Of a DNA stretch of 64,000 nt, positions 11,619 through 25,200 are shown piece by piece. The stretch's first letter is position 1. Every line of letters begins with the position of its first letter. The stretch comes from Eudromia elegans (lineage: Eukaryota; Chordata; Aves; Tinamiformes; Tinamidae), in contig PTEX01000138.1 in assembly GCA_003342815.1 (NCBI GenBank), positions 694,571 to 758,570 on the forward strand, given 5' to 3'. Under the pieces are notes generated by a model. That model was given only the letters and a program-made list of their open reading frames with translations, was not told the DNA's origin and did not search any database. A program made the position numbers and the translations under genes.

Positions 11619-13494
11619 GGAAAATCCCCCACCCCCACGCACCGGGCCCACAAGGACCCTCCGTCGGTTTTCCGAGACCCATCTCCGCACGTTCGTCAGC
11701 TCGAAATTGTGCGCTCGTGTTTGCTAAATACTTGTGTCCGTCAGAGCAGCACATCTCGCTCACACGTCCCAGCGCTTGCAGGGCTTCGTCTTGGGTTATC
11801 TTCATTATAAATTTAGAATATTACAGTGAATGGCCACGAAAAATGTGCTTGGGGAAACACCTAGTTTGTCATTAAACATTTAAGAGAAGTCAGCTACTAA
11901 GGGCAATCTTCAAACCAAACAAGTTAGTGTGAAATATGTCTGTATCAATTATTTGCAAATTGTTTGTGAAGACTCCATAATACAGAGTCTTCCCAAATGG
12001 AAAAAATACGACAGGAAAAAGATCCCATATTAAGTACTTAAAACTTGCTTTTTGGCAGAAAAACTTTCCCCTAATCTTTATAAAACAGCTTGATACGCTT
12101 GCCAAAGTCCACAGTCTGATACCGTCTGCACGTTACAGTTATGTTTCACAGATACAAATACTATTGAAGATGCTAAGGATTATATAAGTGATGATTTAAA
12201 TTTTCCATACGGAACTCAGGCCACTTAATCTCCCTCCCCTTTTTTAGATCCCTGCAGATCTCGGTTCACACAAAGCCAACATCTACATTCAATCTCTTCA
12301 CTGAATTACGCTCGTTCAGTCCCAGGTCTGCTCCCCATGCTCAGTGCCAAGGAACACACTAACAATATCCAACCAAGGCTACATTACCTTTTTAATCACA
12401 AATCATTGTCCTGAAATTCAGGGGCCCATCTTGTGAGAAAACTTCTCACATTATTTGCATACCTTATGGAGAACTTTTTTGATCCTCTCTATAATCCATG
12501 ACTATAAATCAGAGTACAGCTTCTAACAGCCCTGATGCAAATGTTTCTTTATAAGAAAAGTTTCTTTAAAAGGAAAGCTAAACACGGCAAGGCACCAGCG
12601 GGCTCGACGGCTTTCGTTTTGTTCTTTGTACTTCTGAAGTTCCTTCAGAGGGCCTAAACACAGAGACGTTCTTATAATTAAAAATACATAACAAAAGGAA
12701 AGACTATATGCTCGTATTCGTGTATCAGCAGAACACACTCAGTTTTGTTATGGACTGACTCTTTAATTCCCCACCAGATTGGGGTAGAGCACTCACCCAT
12801 AACTGTCCTCAGGCCACACTGCCCCTACACGAGGGGCAGACCAACTCTGCATGGCCAGCAAGAGCAGCACAACAGCACTCGCCCTCCGAACGTCGCGTGT
12901 CCCCCTCCACTGACCGCTGCAGCCAACGCAGCCTGCACCACCGCCGGACTCGAGACGCGGCTTTCAGGCTGTTGCACCTCAATGCAGCCCGCAGGCCCTT
13001 CAAAACGACCCTTGCAGTCAAAGCCACTTGCAAAAACCACGGGGTTCCAACAGCTCGGCACCAGTCAGGTCAAACGGCACAGAGGAGTGAACCAGGAGAG
13101 CCCCCACAGAGCGTTCCCGGGAAGAGGGGGCCTCTCCTGTCACACACGTAACGTGACCAAAGCCGGACAGGCTCGTCCACAGCAGGCCTGAAGGACTCAC
13201 TATCGCTATGAGACTGCGGCCACTTTCTGTTCAGAGTAAAGGCACAACAACTACCATTTTTGAACCGGCTATATTCATGCTAAAACCTATGCTTTTAGCT
13301 ATTAACTTATTAAGCATCTATTTCTCAGAGGAAAACCTCGCAAGGATAGCAGCACTGAAGACGCTGTTGTCTCTGCGTCAGCAACGCTGCTACTGCCCAA
13401 AATACACCATCGAAAACTCTGCGTCGGGTTAAGCGGGAGGGTCTTTGCTCCCCACGTTCCAGTAAACCACAGCTTGCATTTGCACAGCAGATTT

Positions 13495-13870
13495 TACACC
13501 CGAGAGCAGCCTCCCGCGCCACGCTGCCCGAACCTCCCGTGCTCTCGGAGGTGCCGCACGCCTCCGTGGGCACCGCGCGCCGAGCACGGCCCCTCTCCAG
13601 CCTCCCCGCTGCCACGGCGCCGCAACACTGTTTACTCTGCTCTCCAAAACGCTTCGTCTCGCGCGCACACGTCTAACCTTTAGCTAATATAAAAGACTGT
13701 AACATCGTCTATTTAATTTGGCATTTATCATTCGCAGAACTTCAAACAGAAGGTCTCTGGTGGAAAGGAGCGCGGAGCTGGCACGGACGTGCTCCGCAAG
13801 CCAGAGCGGCTGCGCCACGCGCCAGCTGAGGCCGGAGCGCGGCGCTCGCTCGGCATTAGGTTGTATTTTG
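13495..13870. other. CpG-rich intronic patch, two parts
   Basis: Two CpG-rich parts (about 13495-13670 and 13765-13860) are separated by about 100 bp of AT-rich sequence. Together with the patch at 14.5 kb they make the most CpG-rich kilobase of the window. No coding content supported. Confidence 0.4.
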
Positions 13871-14499
13871 GCACTCCTTCAATGGAATTAAAATAATGAG
13901 CATCTCACTACTGATTTGACACCAAGTGGACCAAAATTAGCAGAAAAGACAAAAACATAACACGCGTCTACGGCCAAGTTTTCCCTCAAAGGTTATTTTC
14001 TGATATAGCCAAGAGACTGCAGGAAGAGCTGAGCACCGTAAACAGGGCAGTCACCATGGAAACTTGGACCTCCACCAATTTGGAGCTCAGGGATTCAAAC
14101 CAGCACTTTTTCTACCTGAAAACATTTTGAAAATTGGTGAAAATGACTCCTGAACAAACTGTCTTATCCTTCGACAGCCATAATTCACAGAACAGGCAGC
14201 CTCAGTGATCAGGGGGACCAACTACCACTGACCAAAAACGCTTCTAACTTCTCAAAAAGGCAGATCTCTTAACGCCCTCAAGCTGCAGACCTGTCTAAGG
14301 AACAGCAGCCACGCAGGATCACAAAGCAAGGGCTCTGACGAAGCCCCCTTGGATCATCAGCCACCCCTCCCTGGGGAAAGATAAGAGACCACATCTGAGA
14401 GGGGTGCCTGACATGGTAACGTGAATCCCTCCTCATCCATACGCTTTTCTGTCCATGCCCGTTTCAGTCCACCTCGGATACAACACCCAGCGAAGGAGA

Positions 14500-14765
14500 C
14501 GAGCTGGGACTCGCCGGGACTGCCCCAGGCGGCCGCGGCGCAGGTAGACGAGAGGCCCAAGCGGGCGGCGGGAGGGCCGTGGGCTCCCGTGGCCTCCCGG
14601 CCAGCTGCCCAGGAAGCGCTTCCCGAGCCGCGGCAGCCCGGCTGGGAGCGGGGCTGCTCCGCATCTATGCGCTCCCCTTTGAGCCAAGTGGCACGGGGGC
14701 GGCGGTACGAGACCTCACCGCGTTCGCTGCCCCCGCGCTGGGAATTAACACCCCAGGACTGCAGT
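14500..14765. other. CpG-rich intronic patch
   Basis: This is the densest long CpG cluster in the window, including a NotI-type GCGGCCGC word near 14530 and many GCGG/CCGG words over about 260 bp. Open frames of up to 173 codons cross it in several frames on both strands, as expected of high-GC DNA with few stop codons. It could be an orphan CpG island, an alternative promoter or a neutral GC patch. No core promoter elements are evident. Confidence 0.5.
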
Positions 14766-15289
14766 ACCTGTCTTACCGGTTCTAGGAGATCCTTTAGCAG
14801 GGTAAAACAGCACCTGCTGTTTGGGAAGTCATCCCCACAAAACCCCTCAGCCAGAAACTGCGTGTAGAAGTTTCCCAAGTTTTAGGGATTCCTGTTTTTC
14901 TTATAGAAAACACAGTATCATCACTACGCCAAAGACTCCCACAATATCTTGTTAATGCAACACCTTACAGGAGTATTTCGTATCTTTATCATAAGACCTT
15001 TACCACAAAATGTTCACGAGGAGCAGTAAGAGCTTACTGTTATTAAGCGTCACCCAAAGGTGACTTAGCTGACTGCAGCAACATCAAAGCAGCTGTCAGA
15101 TCCTGAAACAGCTACAAAAGGCAGATTAGGGGGTAGAAACGAGGCATGTTCTTTGGCCACAGCACCGAGTCCTTCCCCGCTGCAGCCCTCGGGGTAGGTA
15201 GATCCCAGGTAGATTTTTTCATTTCAAAATCTAGACCTCATATTCATAGCCAAGGGAGCTGACTGTCCCTTGAACAAGGCACTGATCTG

Positions 15290-15800
15290 AATGCAATTGC
15301 TTTGCTCATTTTAGCTGTTTGACTTTGAACTAAACATCAATTAGTGCACAAACAGAGCACTGCAAGATCTCTTCACTCCAATACTGATTCTTCCATAAAA
15401 GATCTAAAGCAAATTTATTGGCCTTCATTTAATAGCTTTCAGCAATCACAAATATCACTCGTGAGAGCTCAATTTCATTTTCTGATGGTCACTTAAACCC
15501 TTAATTCTCATGATAAAACTCTCAGTCTTAGTTTTAAACCCCCTAAATTAGCAAACAAGACACCACGTAATATATGCTGCAAGCATAGGTCTGCTCTGAA
15601 AAGCGGGGACCTTGGAGTGCTTCAGCTGCGGTACGAGCCATTGAGCCATGGCCAATACAAGCTCATTTGAATAATCAATATGACAACCTTATTTTTCTAA
15701 TGCAAACAGGATTGATACAGTAAGGTGTCTCCCTGCCACATCACAGTCATGGCCTCTTTTAACCCCTAATTAGATTTAGGCGATTATCCCTGCTCTTCCT
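15290..15800. promoter_or_regulatory. Possible conserved non-coding block
   Basis: Contains CATCAATTAGTGC near 15335, CTTCATTTAATAGC near 15424 and an exact TAATTA core at 15767-15772 within AACCCCTAATTAGA. The spacing of unique words and the lack of repeats suggest selective constraint, but this cannot be tested here. Confidence 0.25.
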
Positions 15801-16965
15801 TACAAGTGTACAGCTCGGATAAGGGATGACAAAAGCTATCTGCCACTTATTCAGCCCTTGCAGACTGCAGGTTACCCAGGGAGATACAGGAGAAGATCAG
15901 CAAGCGATTGTTATTCATATCGTCCACAGGTTTAAGATAGTCACAGTTTGCCATACACGCTAAGTGAAAATAGCCCAGAGCATGAGGTAAATGCAGAACG
16001 TCAGGGTTACCCAGCTGGAAATTCAAGGTGATGTTAGGGAATTACGCTCAATTCAAACTGGTTATCGCAAAGAAAACTTATCGAGCAACGATTTTCGCAC
16101 ACAGACAGAAATCACCGAGTTTTCAATAGACTGGTGCTCACTACTAACTTGTGTTTAACACTGATTATCTTAGATGGAGATTAAAAAAAGAATCAAGTCC
16201 CAAACCCAAGCTTACAAACAGCATTCCCAACAGAATTACATAGCTAAGCAAAGTCCTAAAAGACAGAAAGATCTATTACAGAAATGTAATCACATTTCTT
16301 TTACAAAACTCTTATCTCAAGCACTTAAACGTAACATTTAAACAGTTTTCCATCTTATTGTGCCCAGTATTTGAGCTAATAAGATGTAAAAGCATAATCA
16401 TGTTAGCAAAATTTCTATTACATTACATAAACACAGCACCAGATTAAAGGCAGACTGGGAAAAGAAAGCATGATGCTGCATATAAAACCGAACACATTTC
16501 TCCCGGCAGGAATAAATATCATCAGCATCATATGTGAAAACTACCACGCTAAAACTAGATCATATGTTCACAAAACGTCTCTCCTCATACTGACTGCAAA
16601 AAGTATCTCTATGCATTATCCGCACGTGAACGTGTTTAACGTGCCTTGGTAAGCACGGAAAGTCTTCCCCAGGAGCAGCCTTTGCTTACTAAGCCGCACA
16701 CTCGCCCATCCCCATCAGGTGCAGCACAGTCACACTCAGACTGAAACTTTCAGAATGTTTGAGAGAGGTTTTGAGAGCATCCTGAGAATTACAGAGGGGA
16801 AGATTTTTAAAGTGCAGCGATTAAGCAACCCCTTATGTGTAATATTAATATTCAAGATGAAGGAGACTCCTCCTCAGGGTTTTATATCCTCTTTGAAGAG
16901 GCACTTCCATCACTTCCCTCCACCCCTTCCATCTCCATATAGGGGTTCTAGATTTCCATCTTTGC

Positions 16966-17005
16966 ACTAAGAAGCTTGTCATTTTACTAAGATGTTTGTC
17001 ATTTT
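16966..17005. repeat. 20 bp tandem duplication, two copies
   Basis: ACTAAGAAGCTTGTCATTTT is followed directly by ACTAAGATGTTTGTCATTTT, with two mismatches, then ACTA begins a third copy. A local duplication. Confidence 0.8.
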
Positions 17006-19290
17006 ACTATTCCTTATACTGGTGTCTTCAATGGTTTGAGATTTTGATAGTTTGTTTTTCATAAAGACAACAACGTTCCCAGCGACAGCCACAATGGAGC
17101 CATCATGGTAATGGGCTGAGAGGCCGAGCAGGAAGAGGGACATGGCTTACCCTGAACGACAGAAGAGCCTATTTACGGCCTCTGGCACTTCTCTTCCTCT
17201 GCCAAAGCCTTACAGCTTCTTTAAGTGAGGTTGCAAAAGGCACTGCAGATTTTAAAACGCTTTGGAAAACGTGGCCATATCTGTTACTGCTTGTTAAAAA
17301 CCAGACACCGCAGGCGGCAGGCGCAGCGACCCCACCAGCCGCCTGCCCAGCTGCGACGCACGGGCAGCCCAACCGCTTGATAAAATTTCACTTTGCATTT
17401 TCACTTTTGACCTTTTTGATATTTTTCAGTTGTGCAATGCTGGCCCAACAGAACTTCAAACGCCAGCAGTGAATTCTGCACCACCAGCAGCTCAAACGCA
17501 GTCCTTAAATCATATTAGCGAGGCGTTAAAGTTCACCTACAGCCTTCCTCACAAAGATATCATTAGTAGCAGTTGGTGTCCACTGTGGATTGAATAACTT
17601 GATCATCTTGAAAAAAGTTTGCAAGTCCCCCTGGCACAGGCTCCATCCAGGAGGGGCCTGTGTAGATGTATTATTTAACTCCTCAAGTCTTTTACTTATA
17701 GTATAGCATTAGTGATGATTCCTTTTTAAAACTTGTTCATCAAATACTAAAAGCAAACTTTGTCAGACCCTCTCATTAGAGGGGCTGGAGGAGCAACCTA
17801 TAAATAAATGTTTACTTTATCAGTATAAACTAATAGGCAGTGCAGGGTGCAATTTTCAGAAATAACTACCAGTATATTAAGTTACTACTACAAGGAGTTA
17901 TACTATAAGGGATATGGCAGAACAGGCTGAGAGCAATTAGAAAGGAGTGGCAATAAAACAATCTGTAACGTGGGAAAAGGAAGGACGAGAGAGCGTGGTG
18001 GCCTGAGCAGGGACAGCAGACTCTGCTAGCAAAGTTAACATGGCAAACGCCACTCCTGCTCCCTGGGGCTGCCACCGCGAGTCCCCCAGGAGGTTTCATA
18101 TGGAAAGGGAAAGAAGGGAAGCACTCGCAGCTTTAAAGGTTCTCTCTGCTAGCGAGCAGTACCTTCAACTTCCAACAACACCTATGGACTGGTATCTAAA
18201 TTCCTAAATTACAGCAGAGACCATCAACTTTCAGGTCGTTATCACCAAAAGCTGCACACATCATGTTTGACCTTACCTATTAAGGGCTCCATTTCCAGAG
18301 TACCTGTTATGTGAATTTGCTTCCAGACTTCCAATTTAACAGCAGCTCCCTGAGTTTTTATGGCGTGAATGCTTAAAAAGCAAAGCAGCACATGTACTAG
18401 AGCAGAAAAGGCACCAAGCTCCCTGCAGAGGCTCGGGAAGGTTTGCAGGCCAGAGGACAGACGTGGGTCGTAGCATCTCCACACTGTGACCACCACCGAA
18501 GAGAAGCAAAAGCGCCACTAGACACCGTAAGAAGAAGGTGCCAAATAGCTTCAGGTCAACAAAGAGACCCAAAATACATCAGTCCAGGCTTGCATGCAAT
18601 GGAAAGAGCAGGACAATGGGGAAAAGTTGATGGGAAGAGAAAACTGTTAAGAAGTTCTCACCATGCTGGAATGTGGGCAATCCAACGTTCTGCTTCTATG
18701 ATTTTTTTCATTTATAAATGAGGCTTTCATCTGTACTTTTTTTTTTCCTGAAAAAAATGAGCCAGTTCCCCAGCATTCCTAGCTAAAACTCGTGAAGCTC
18801 TTTTTTAGTAGGAGAGATCTACTTCAAAACCTATAAAGTTTATGAGAACAGCTTTCAGTAAGTTTTAGGGCCTAATGTTTGTTTTGCTTTTGAAAACAGA
18901 TCACTTACTAATGAATTTGGGAGGTTTTAATATTTTATCAGCCTCCATACAAAACACTTCTTGACCTTTTCAATACAACTTAACGTCCTCCACCACACCC
19001 AAACTCCTGCTTTCATTTCATGCTGCAGAACACCCTGACTGAGAAGAAATAGAAGCCAATGCTGCAGTAGCATTTAAAACCTCATATAGAGATTGTGGCA
19101 AAATTATTTATTAAACAACATTTAATATAGTCGCGAAAGAAAGATTTTTATGCTCACAAGAGAAATTCTACAGAAAATGGCGGGGTCAGAAGGCAGCTCT
19201 TCGGGAGGAGCTTAGGGCGCTCTCACTCTCACTCCTCCTCATAGGCTGATCCCGCCACTGCAAGCAGCGTTCACCAGCCACACTGTCTTG

Positions 19291-19322
19291 CATTCAAATA
19301 CATCGGCATTCAAATGCATCGT
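19291..19322. repeat. 16 bp tandem duplication, two copies
   Basis: CATTCAAATACATCGG is followed directly by CATTCAAATGCATCGT, with two mismatches. Confidence 0.8.
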
Positions 19323-21054
19323 ATTTCTTCAATGTTCTTCAAAGCTCAGTGATGACAACCTGACAAGAGTCAACCAAAAAAACCCTTCTCCCTCTTTGCC
19401 TCTTTGATGGAACATGATCCCATTAAACAGCCTGAAAAGATTCTGATCTGAGCAGCAAAGTCAGACCTTCCTGATCAATTCCTTAATCCACTTTGAGAGA
19501 CGAGGCTGATTTTGCTTTTTGGATTTCAATCCAGGAAAAAAAAAAAGTCATTCCCAACATAATTCACCATTTAATGGGCTTTGGCTTACAAGAACTTCAA
19601 CAGTTGGAAGCAGATTAGGAGCAGGTCGGAACCCAGGAGAATGACCAGCACAGCTAATACACATCCTAGGGGGCTGTCCATTGCTGCCCAGAAAGTTGCT
19701 CACAGCACTTGCAGGTCTTTCCTTTATGCATCTGAACACTAAAAATAATGCATCAATAAATGCTGAAGTCAGACAGCTACAAGGATCCGTCGGCTTTCCA
19801 GAAATGCTTCAGCTGGCTCTACGGAAGCCGTGGGAAGTAGACAGCCATGCTCTGCTTGCTGCCTTCCAGCTGTGCCCAGCCGAGCCCCGCCAGTTCAGCC
19901 TGGCCTACCAGGCCTGGACCATCCCGGACCCTGGCAGAAGGGACATCCAAGGCAGGGCCCTGCTGACATCCGCTGCAATACATGCAAGCAGACAGCCTGG
20001 GAGGCTTTACGATGCTCACAGGACTGACTGCAAGTGACAGCAACTACTTGATTTTTCCAGGTCTTTCCCTCCTCAAGGAATAGCTTTTGAAGGCTCCCTC
20101 CTACCACTGAACCTAACGGCTAGAAGCACCCAAGGGCTCAAGTCCTTTGGGTGTGGTGGCAGGTTAGAAGAGCCAATCACTCAATAACCCAGATTCAGCA
20201 TTAAGCAAATAGATAAAATACTTTTCATCTGGTCAAAACATAAATCTCTGTCCTCAAGGACTCTTCAGTATCATGTATTTCTTGTTCACTAAGGCCACAA
20301 GCTCTGCCCTGAACCAAAGAAAATCCTGCAGAATTATGGCATTCATTTAAAAACTTATTTACAGATTTACCTCTTTCAGAGCTACTGTCAGCTTGGCCTG
20401 TTCTACTGAGCAACTGTGGCTCCCACAGCACCCAAAGGCCCACGCAGATACACATGTAGTCTCAATGCTATAGGGAAGGGAAGCGACTGCTGCTCCCGAG
20501 CGTGACCGCTCAGCCCCACATTGCTTGGGTGCCAAGGACGGAACGAGCCTGGAAGCAAATTCATCCTCTCTTCAGCTTTCTAAACACGAGTAACAGATGT
20601 GCAAGCATGTACGTGTCAAAAGCACACAGAGGTTTCCCCTCTGCCTTTATAAGAAGTGATCTCGAATTGCATAATTGGTTTCTTTTGACAAATTCATTAA
20701 GTATCTTTACCAAAAAACTGCTATTAATGTCATCACTTCTCCTCATGCAGAGGGTTAGATTTCTTCACTTATCTTTCACTGTCCTTGTGGAGCTCCAAAT
20801 ACCAAGAGAAAAGGTCCAAGACTAGGTTGGTGTTAGAAATATTGTCTCCTTAAACAGAGATGCTTCTTCCCTTCCTAACCCAGAGAAACAGATATTTTAG
20901 CATTCACACTAGGTAAATTCAGCTCCAGAAAAAAAAAAACATTCCTTATGCATAAAACCTGGACAGGACAGCAGCAGGTTAATATTTCAACGTTAAATTA
21001 AACTTGACTTCATAATAAAGTGACTCAGGGGAGGCTTTAGCTGGTTTTTGTGTG

Positions 21055-21345
21055 CTTGCTGGGGCTGCGTCGCTACCAAGCGCCGCGAGGCCGGGGCCGC
21101 CTGGGCGCCACGCGAGCCCGCGCGGCGATTCCTCTATCTCTGCAGCTCAGTATCTGCAGGGTGTCTGACTGCTCCTCCGACTACTTAAACCCGGTAAAGA
21201 GATTACAGCTCACACTAACGGGATTGTCACAGCTCCGCAGCATTCGGTTTGGCTCCCTCGTAGCCAGATTAAGGGAGCCCGTTAAAACAAGGGGCAGCTG
21301 CTCTCAGACACAAGGTGCCGCGGTGGAAAGGCGCCGCGCGGCGCC
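21055..21345. other. CpG-rich intronic patch, two short cores
   Basis: Two short CpG cores (about 21065-21130 and 21315-21350, the latter with CGCCGCGCGGCGCC) are separated by ordinary sequence. No gene recognised. Confidence 0.33.
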
Positions 21346-22251
21346 ATACGCCGTCTCTTGCAGGAGGGCACTCTGTGTTGAGGGAGCTGTTCAATTACAG
21401 GACAAGGTAACGCGCGCTACACACCTGCGAAAGGCCATTCGTGGTGGCTGCTGCCTCTAAGGACTGTAAGTTTTGGAATTTTTAAACAGCTTAAAATAAT
21501 GTGCGTCTTTGAAGATACTGCCGTCAAGTGGATTCCAAAATCTATTTCGGTAAACACGGAAAGATATAATTTCCTCAACGTAGTGCATGAATTTAGCAGG
21601 GAAGCTACTTCGACAAGTGCCACCACTCGATAGTCAGAGCTGCGGAACCCGGACACTGAACCTCTCACTTTGTCCCTACTCCTTCTTTAGGGTGACAAGT
21701 GTTAGGAAGCTCAAAAGTGATACAGGTTCATCTATGAGCAGTCCTTTTGGTAGGTAATATAGGCATCCAAAACCCTACAGAAATGTATTTTTTAAAACTA
21801 CACTTACATATTTTTAATATGAAAATACTAAAAGGAGGAGAAATGATGGCACTCTACCTTTCTAGTCTTCCAAAACAAGCCTTATTCATTCAGCAATCTT
21901 TTTCCAGCATTTCCAAAGTAATTTACCATTAAAAAAAAATGGACCTAGCTCAAAATTATTCAAAGAATTCTTCCTTTTCACAGGGAAACTCTTCCTGCTT
22001 CGCCTCGGCCTTCGGCTGCCTTCCTGTGGAGGAAATCACCCTCACTCGGCCCTCCAGCTGCCTCCTTTTCAACCCCTGCACCTCTTTGCCAGCAAAGGCA
22101 CTCAACCAATTTTTCCGGCATCCTTAGCTTTGTAGGTACCACCAGCACCCTGTGTCCTGGATACTCCAATGAATCTCTTCAGCACCTGGATAGGAAGTAA
22201 TCAAAACCACTCCATTTTCCACCAAAAAGATGACTTCCTGGAGCCTAAGTT

Positions 22252-22267
22252 AAAAAAAAAAAAAAAA
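22252..22267. repeat. A16 tract
   Basis: Sixteen consecutive A. Simple repeat. Confidence 0.85.
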
Positions 22268-25200
22268 TCTATATGCAGAGAACACCCGTGCTGATGCCCA
22301 ACCATCATCTTGCAGGCAGGAAAATCCTCTTCTACCAATGGAGGAAGTTGAGCATCACCCAGCTCCAGGAGGAATCAGCTTGAAAAAGCCAGAACCGTAA
22401 GGACTGCAGAAAAATGAAACTACTTTTTGTTTGCATGGAGCAGAGGTAGATATGCTAGGACGGCTGCACAAAAGCAATGTCTGCATGTTATTTTCTTCAT
22501 TGTTCTGTATGGATGTGCATTTCTTAATTAAATTATACTGGGAAAACACTTTGGAGTTGTTTCACAAATTTTTCATTTAAATTAAAACATTCTTTTCCAG
22601 AAACTTCCCCATTGTCATAATCCCTGAACTCCATTTACTTCTCCGAAGGAATGACTTTGTAACTTAAATTAATCAAGAGAAGACAAAGGAAAGCTGTTTG
22701 CATTTCAAAACTGGAAGCCAAATAGAATTCAAAAATGAATTTGAACAGAAGTGAATGAAGAACATGGCACAAATTTTTTAAAAATTTAGGTTATCAGAAA
22801 ACTCATAAATAAATTATGCAATAAAACTGTAAGCGAGCTCAGGACAAACTTACCTACTGCAGCTGTCACACAACTACTTTATATGTGGTTGAATTTCAGA
22901 TAACTGAGTTGAGACGACCCTAAATCCCATCACGCTGAACATCAGCTATTAAAACCAGCCTCCTTAGAGGGCAAGCAAGCTGTCAGGAAAGTAACTCCAT
23001 CCAAACTCAGCTTTCCAAGACATCAGCGCGTGGGAAGTGCTGCAGTCACAGGGAATTTAAGAGCACTGGGGCACTGTGCCCCTCTGCTCGCTAAGAAAAA
23101 AAGTCTCTATGCTCAGGCAGAGGTTGCAGCCCAATAAATCAGCCGTTGCTGAAGTCCCGATGGGAAAAGAAAGGGCAGCGAGGAACAGGTCAGCTCCCAA
23201 GGGACAGGAGGGCCGTGTATGCGCACGCTCACACTGCGCGAGCGAGGAGGACGCTCTGGTCACTGCTTCCTTCTCCATCCGGAGCTCAGCACAGCGAGGA
23301 CCTCGCACCCTCTCGAGTTTTATGCTGAGCAAGTTGGTCTGTTTTGGTTTTTTTGAATATGAGAAATTTCAGTATTTCACACAGAAGCAAATCTTGAGTT
23401 CAGAATAACCTAGAAGAACCAACTGCAGAAGTTTCAGCTGCCATAACCTGCATTTCCCAGGTCTACATTTTGGGCATTTCCAGCAACAACAGAAGTAGGG
23501 GTTTTCTAACAAAATGGTCTCAGCAGGCTGGCCAGCTGGATTTCGCTAACGTTGGATCATGCTGAAGATCTACCACGCTTCCCTCTTGGTGATGCTCTCA
23601 GCGTTTCCTTCACTAATACCTCGGCTATAAATCCACCCACAGGAACAGGGGATCTTTCCAACCAGAACATCCCAGGCCGCTCCTGCCAGGCAGGCAGCAA
23701 AGCTCTCCGAGCTCCCGGGCAAAGGCAGGCGGGAAGGAGGAACACCACAGACACCTCCTCGCTCCCAGCTCGGACAGGGCAAGCCAGGAAAGGAGAAGCG
23801 ACTTCCCGGCCCTTGGGCAGAGGCCGGGATGACCCGTGTGCTCCCAGCACAAGCACCTCCACACATAACCAGCTAAAGGAGGAGAGTTTCGTCTCCTTTT
23901 CATTCCTGAAGGGCTCTGCTGCCTCAACAGCGCATCCCAGGATCCTCGAAAGCTCCCTCTGCACGGAGCCAAAGCAACGGAGCTGGCAAGGATCCCCCCG
24001 GCCACATAATGGGAACCAAGCAGTCCTAAATGTTTAGAGTCTATCTCTGTTATTCTTCAAGAGGCGGCAGCAGTAAATTACTGTGACTACCAAGTCCTGT
24101 CGGGCATCTTGAAGCTTTCTTATGACAACCTCGCGGCAGTGGGACTGTAGCTGTTTAAAAGTCCAAATAATTTAGTCCAGACACTGAAAATAAAAACACT
24201 GGGATTAAGGAAAGATCTTTTTCTTCCCCCTCTGACAGAAGAACAAAGAAAACTCTCATAGAGGCACTTAAATTATTTTCCAACAGAGTACTGAAATAAT
24301 TTACTTCCAGCTTTCAAAACACAGTCTAGTTTTAAACAGATTTTAAAGAAGTTCCTACAAATTACTGGCTTTAATATGGGAGACGGCCACAATATGCACT
24401 ACTTTTCAACAGGGTATTTTACCAGTGACACTACCCATTCCCCTACAAGCAATTTTTAATACAAGCACCTACTTTTGGGTGTGCATAACTCAACACCACT
24501 GTGGCCATGGGTGAAACACGGTACTCACGGTTTCAGCCCAGAAGCAATTCTTCTTTCTTCTTTATCAAAAAAGTCAAACCATCAAGTGTGCCATTTTTGC
24601 CCTTGAAGACTTCAAAAGGAAAACCAAACTTAATGTACGTGTCCAACACGTGGCTCCTCAGTCTCTTTAAAGGTTCTACAGACCAGCCATACACTTAGAA
24701 GTTGTGAATGAGAGAGAGTAAATTAAGCAGCCACTGCAGCACCCTGAGCACCAACCTGCATTTGCCCATTTCTGCTACTTGATAAATGTATCTTGTCATA
24801 TAAAGACTTTAAAGAGAAGGTCTTGGAGTGACAAAAATCAGTTTCAGTGTGACAAAACCCCACTTGTGAGTGAAGAGAGATGATTCAACTCACAAGTACC
24901 TTAGGCCAACAACTACAGAGATTATATTTCGGAGCCAGCATGTGCATAACTGGATCAGATAAACACAAACCTTTACTGGTTGAGAGTCATCTCTTGTTGC
25001 AGCACACAGTATGGAAGGAGATAAGCTACTAGTTCTTCCAATTGTCTGATTGCTTCCCACAATGGTGCTGGGCCCGGCACAAGCCCGGTGTCTGCAGAGG
25101 CAGTCGTGGGCCTGGGGAAGGCTTCACAGCCTCTTTTCTCCCTAACACCAGCTGCTCTAACCAAGAGAGCCCGTTCTGCCCAGCCAGCACCACCTCTCCT

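Noticed and set aside
12745-13191. 148-codon plus-strand frame
   Set aside because: Low-complexity T/P/H/R-rich product, no known family and competing minus-strand frames.
14357-14878. Open frames of 173 codons (minus) and 148 codons (plus) over the CpG patch
   Set aside because: Open in several frames on both strands at once, as expected of GC-rich DNA. Products are low-complexity A/G/P/R-rich with no recognised domain and no splice context.
23552-24037. 161-codon plus-strand frame with 98-135-codon minus-strand frames opposite
   Set aside because: Overlapping frames on both strands, no recognisable protein, no start context or splice partner. Composition explains it.
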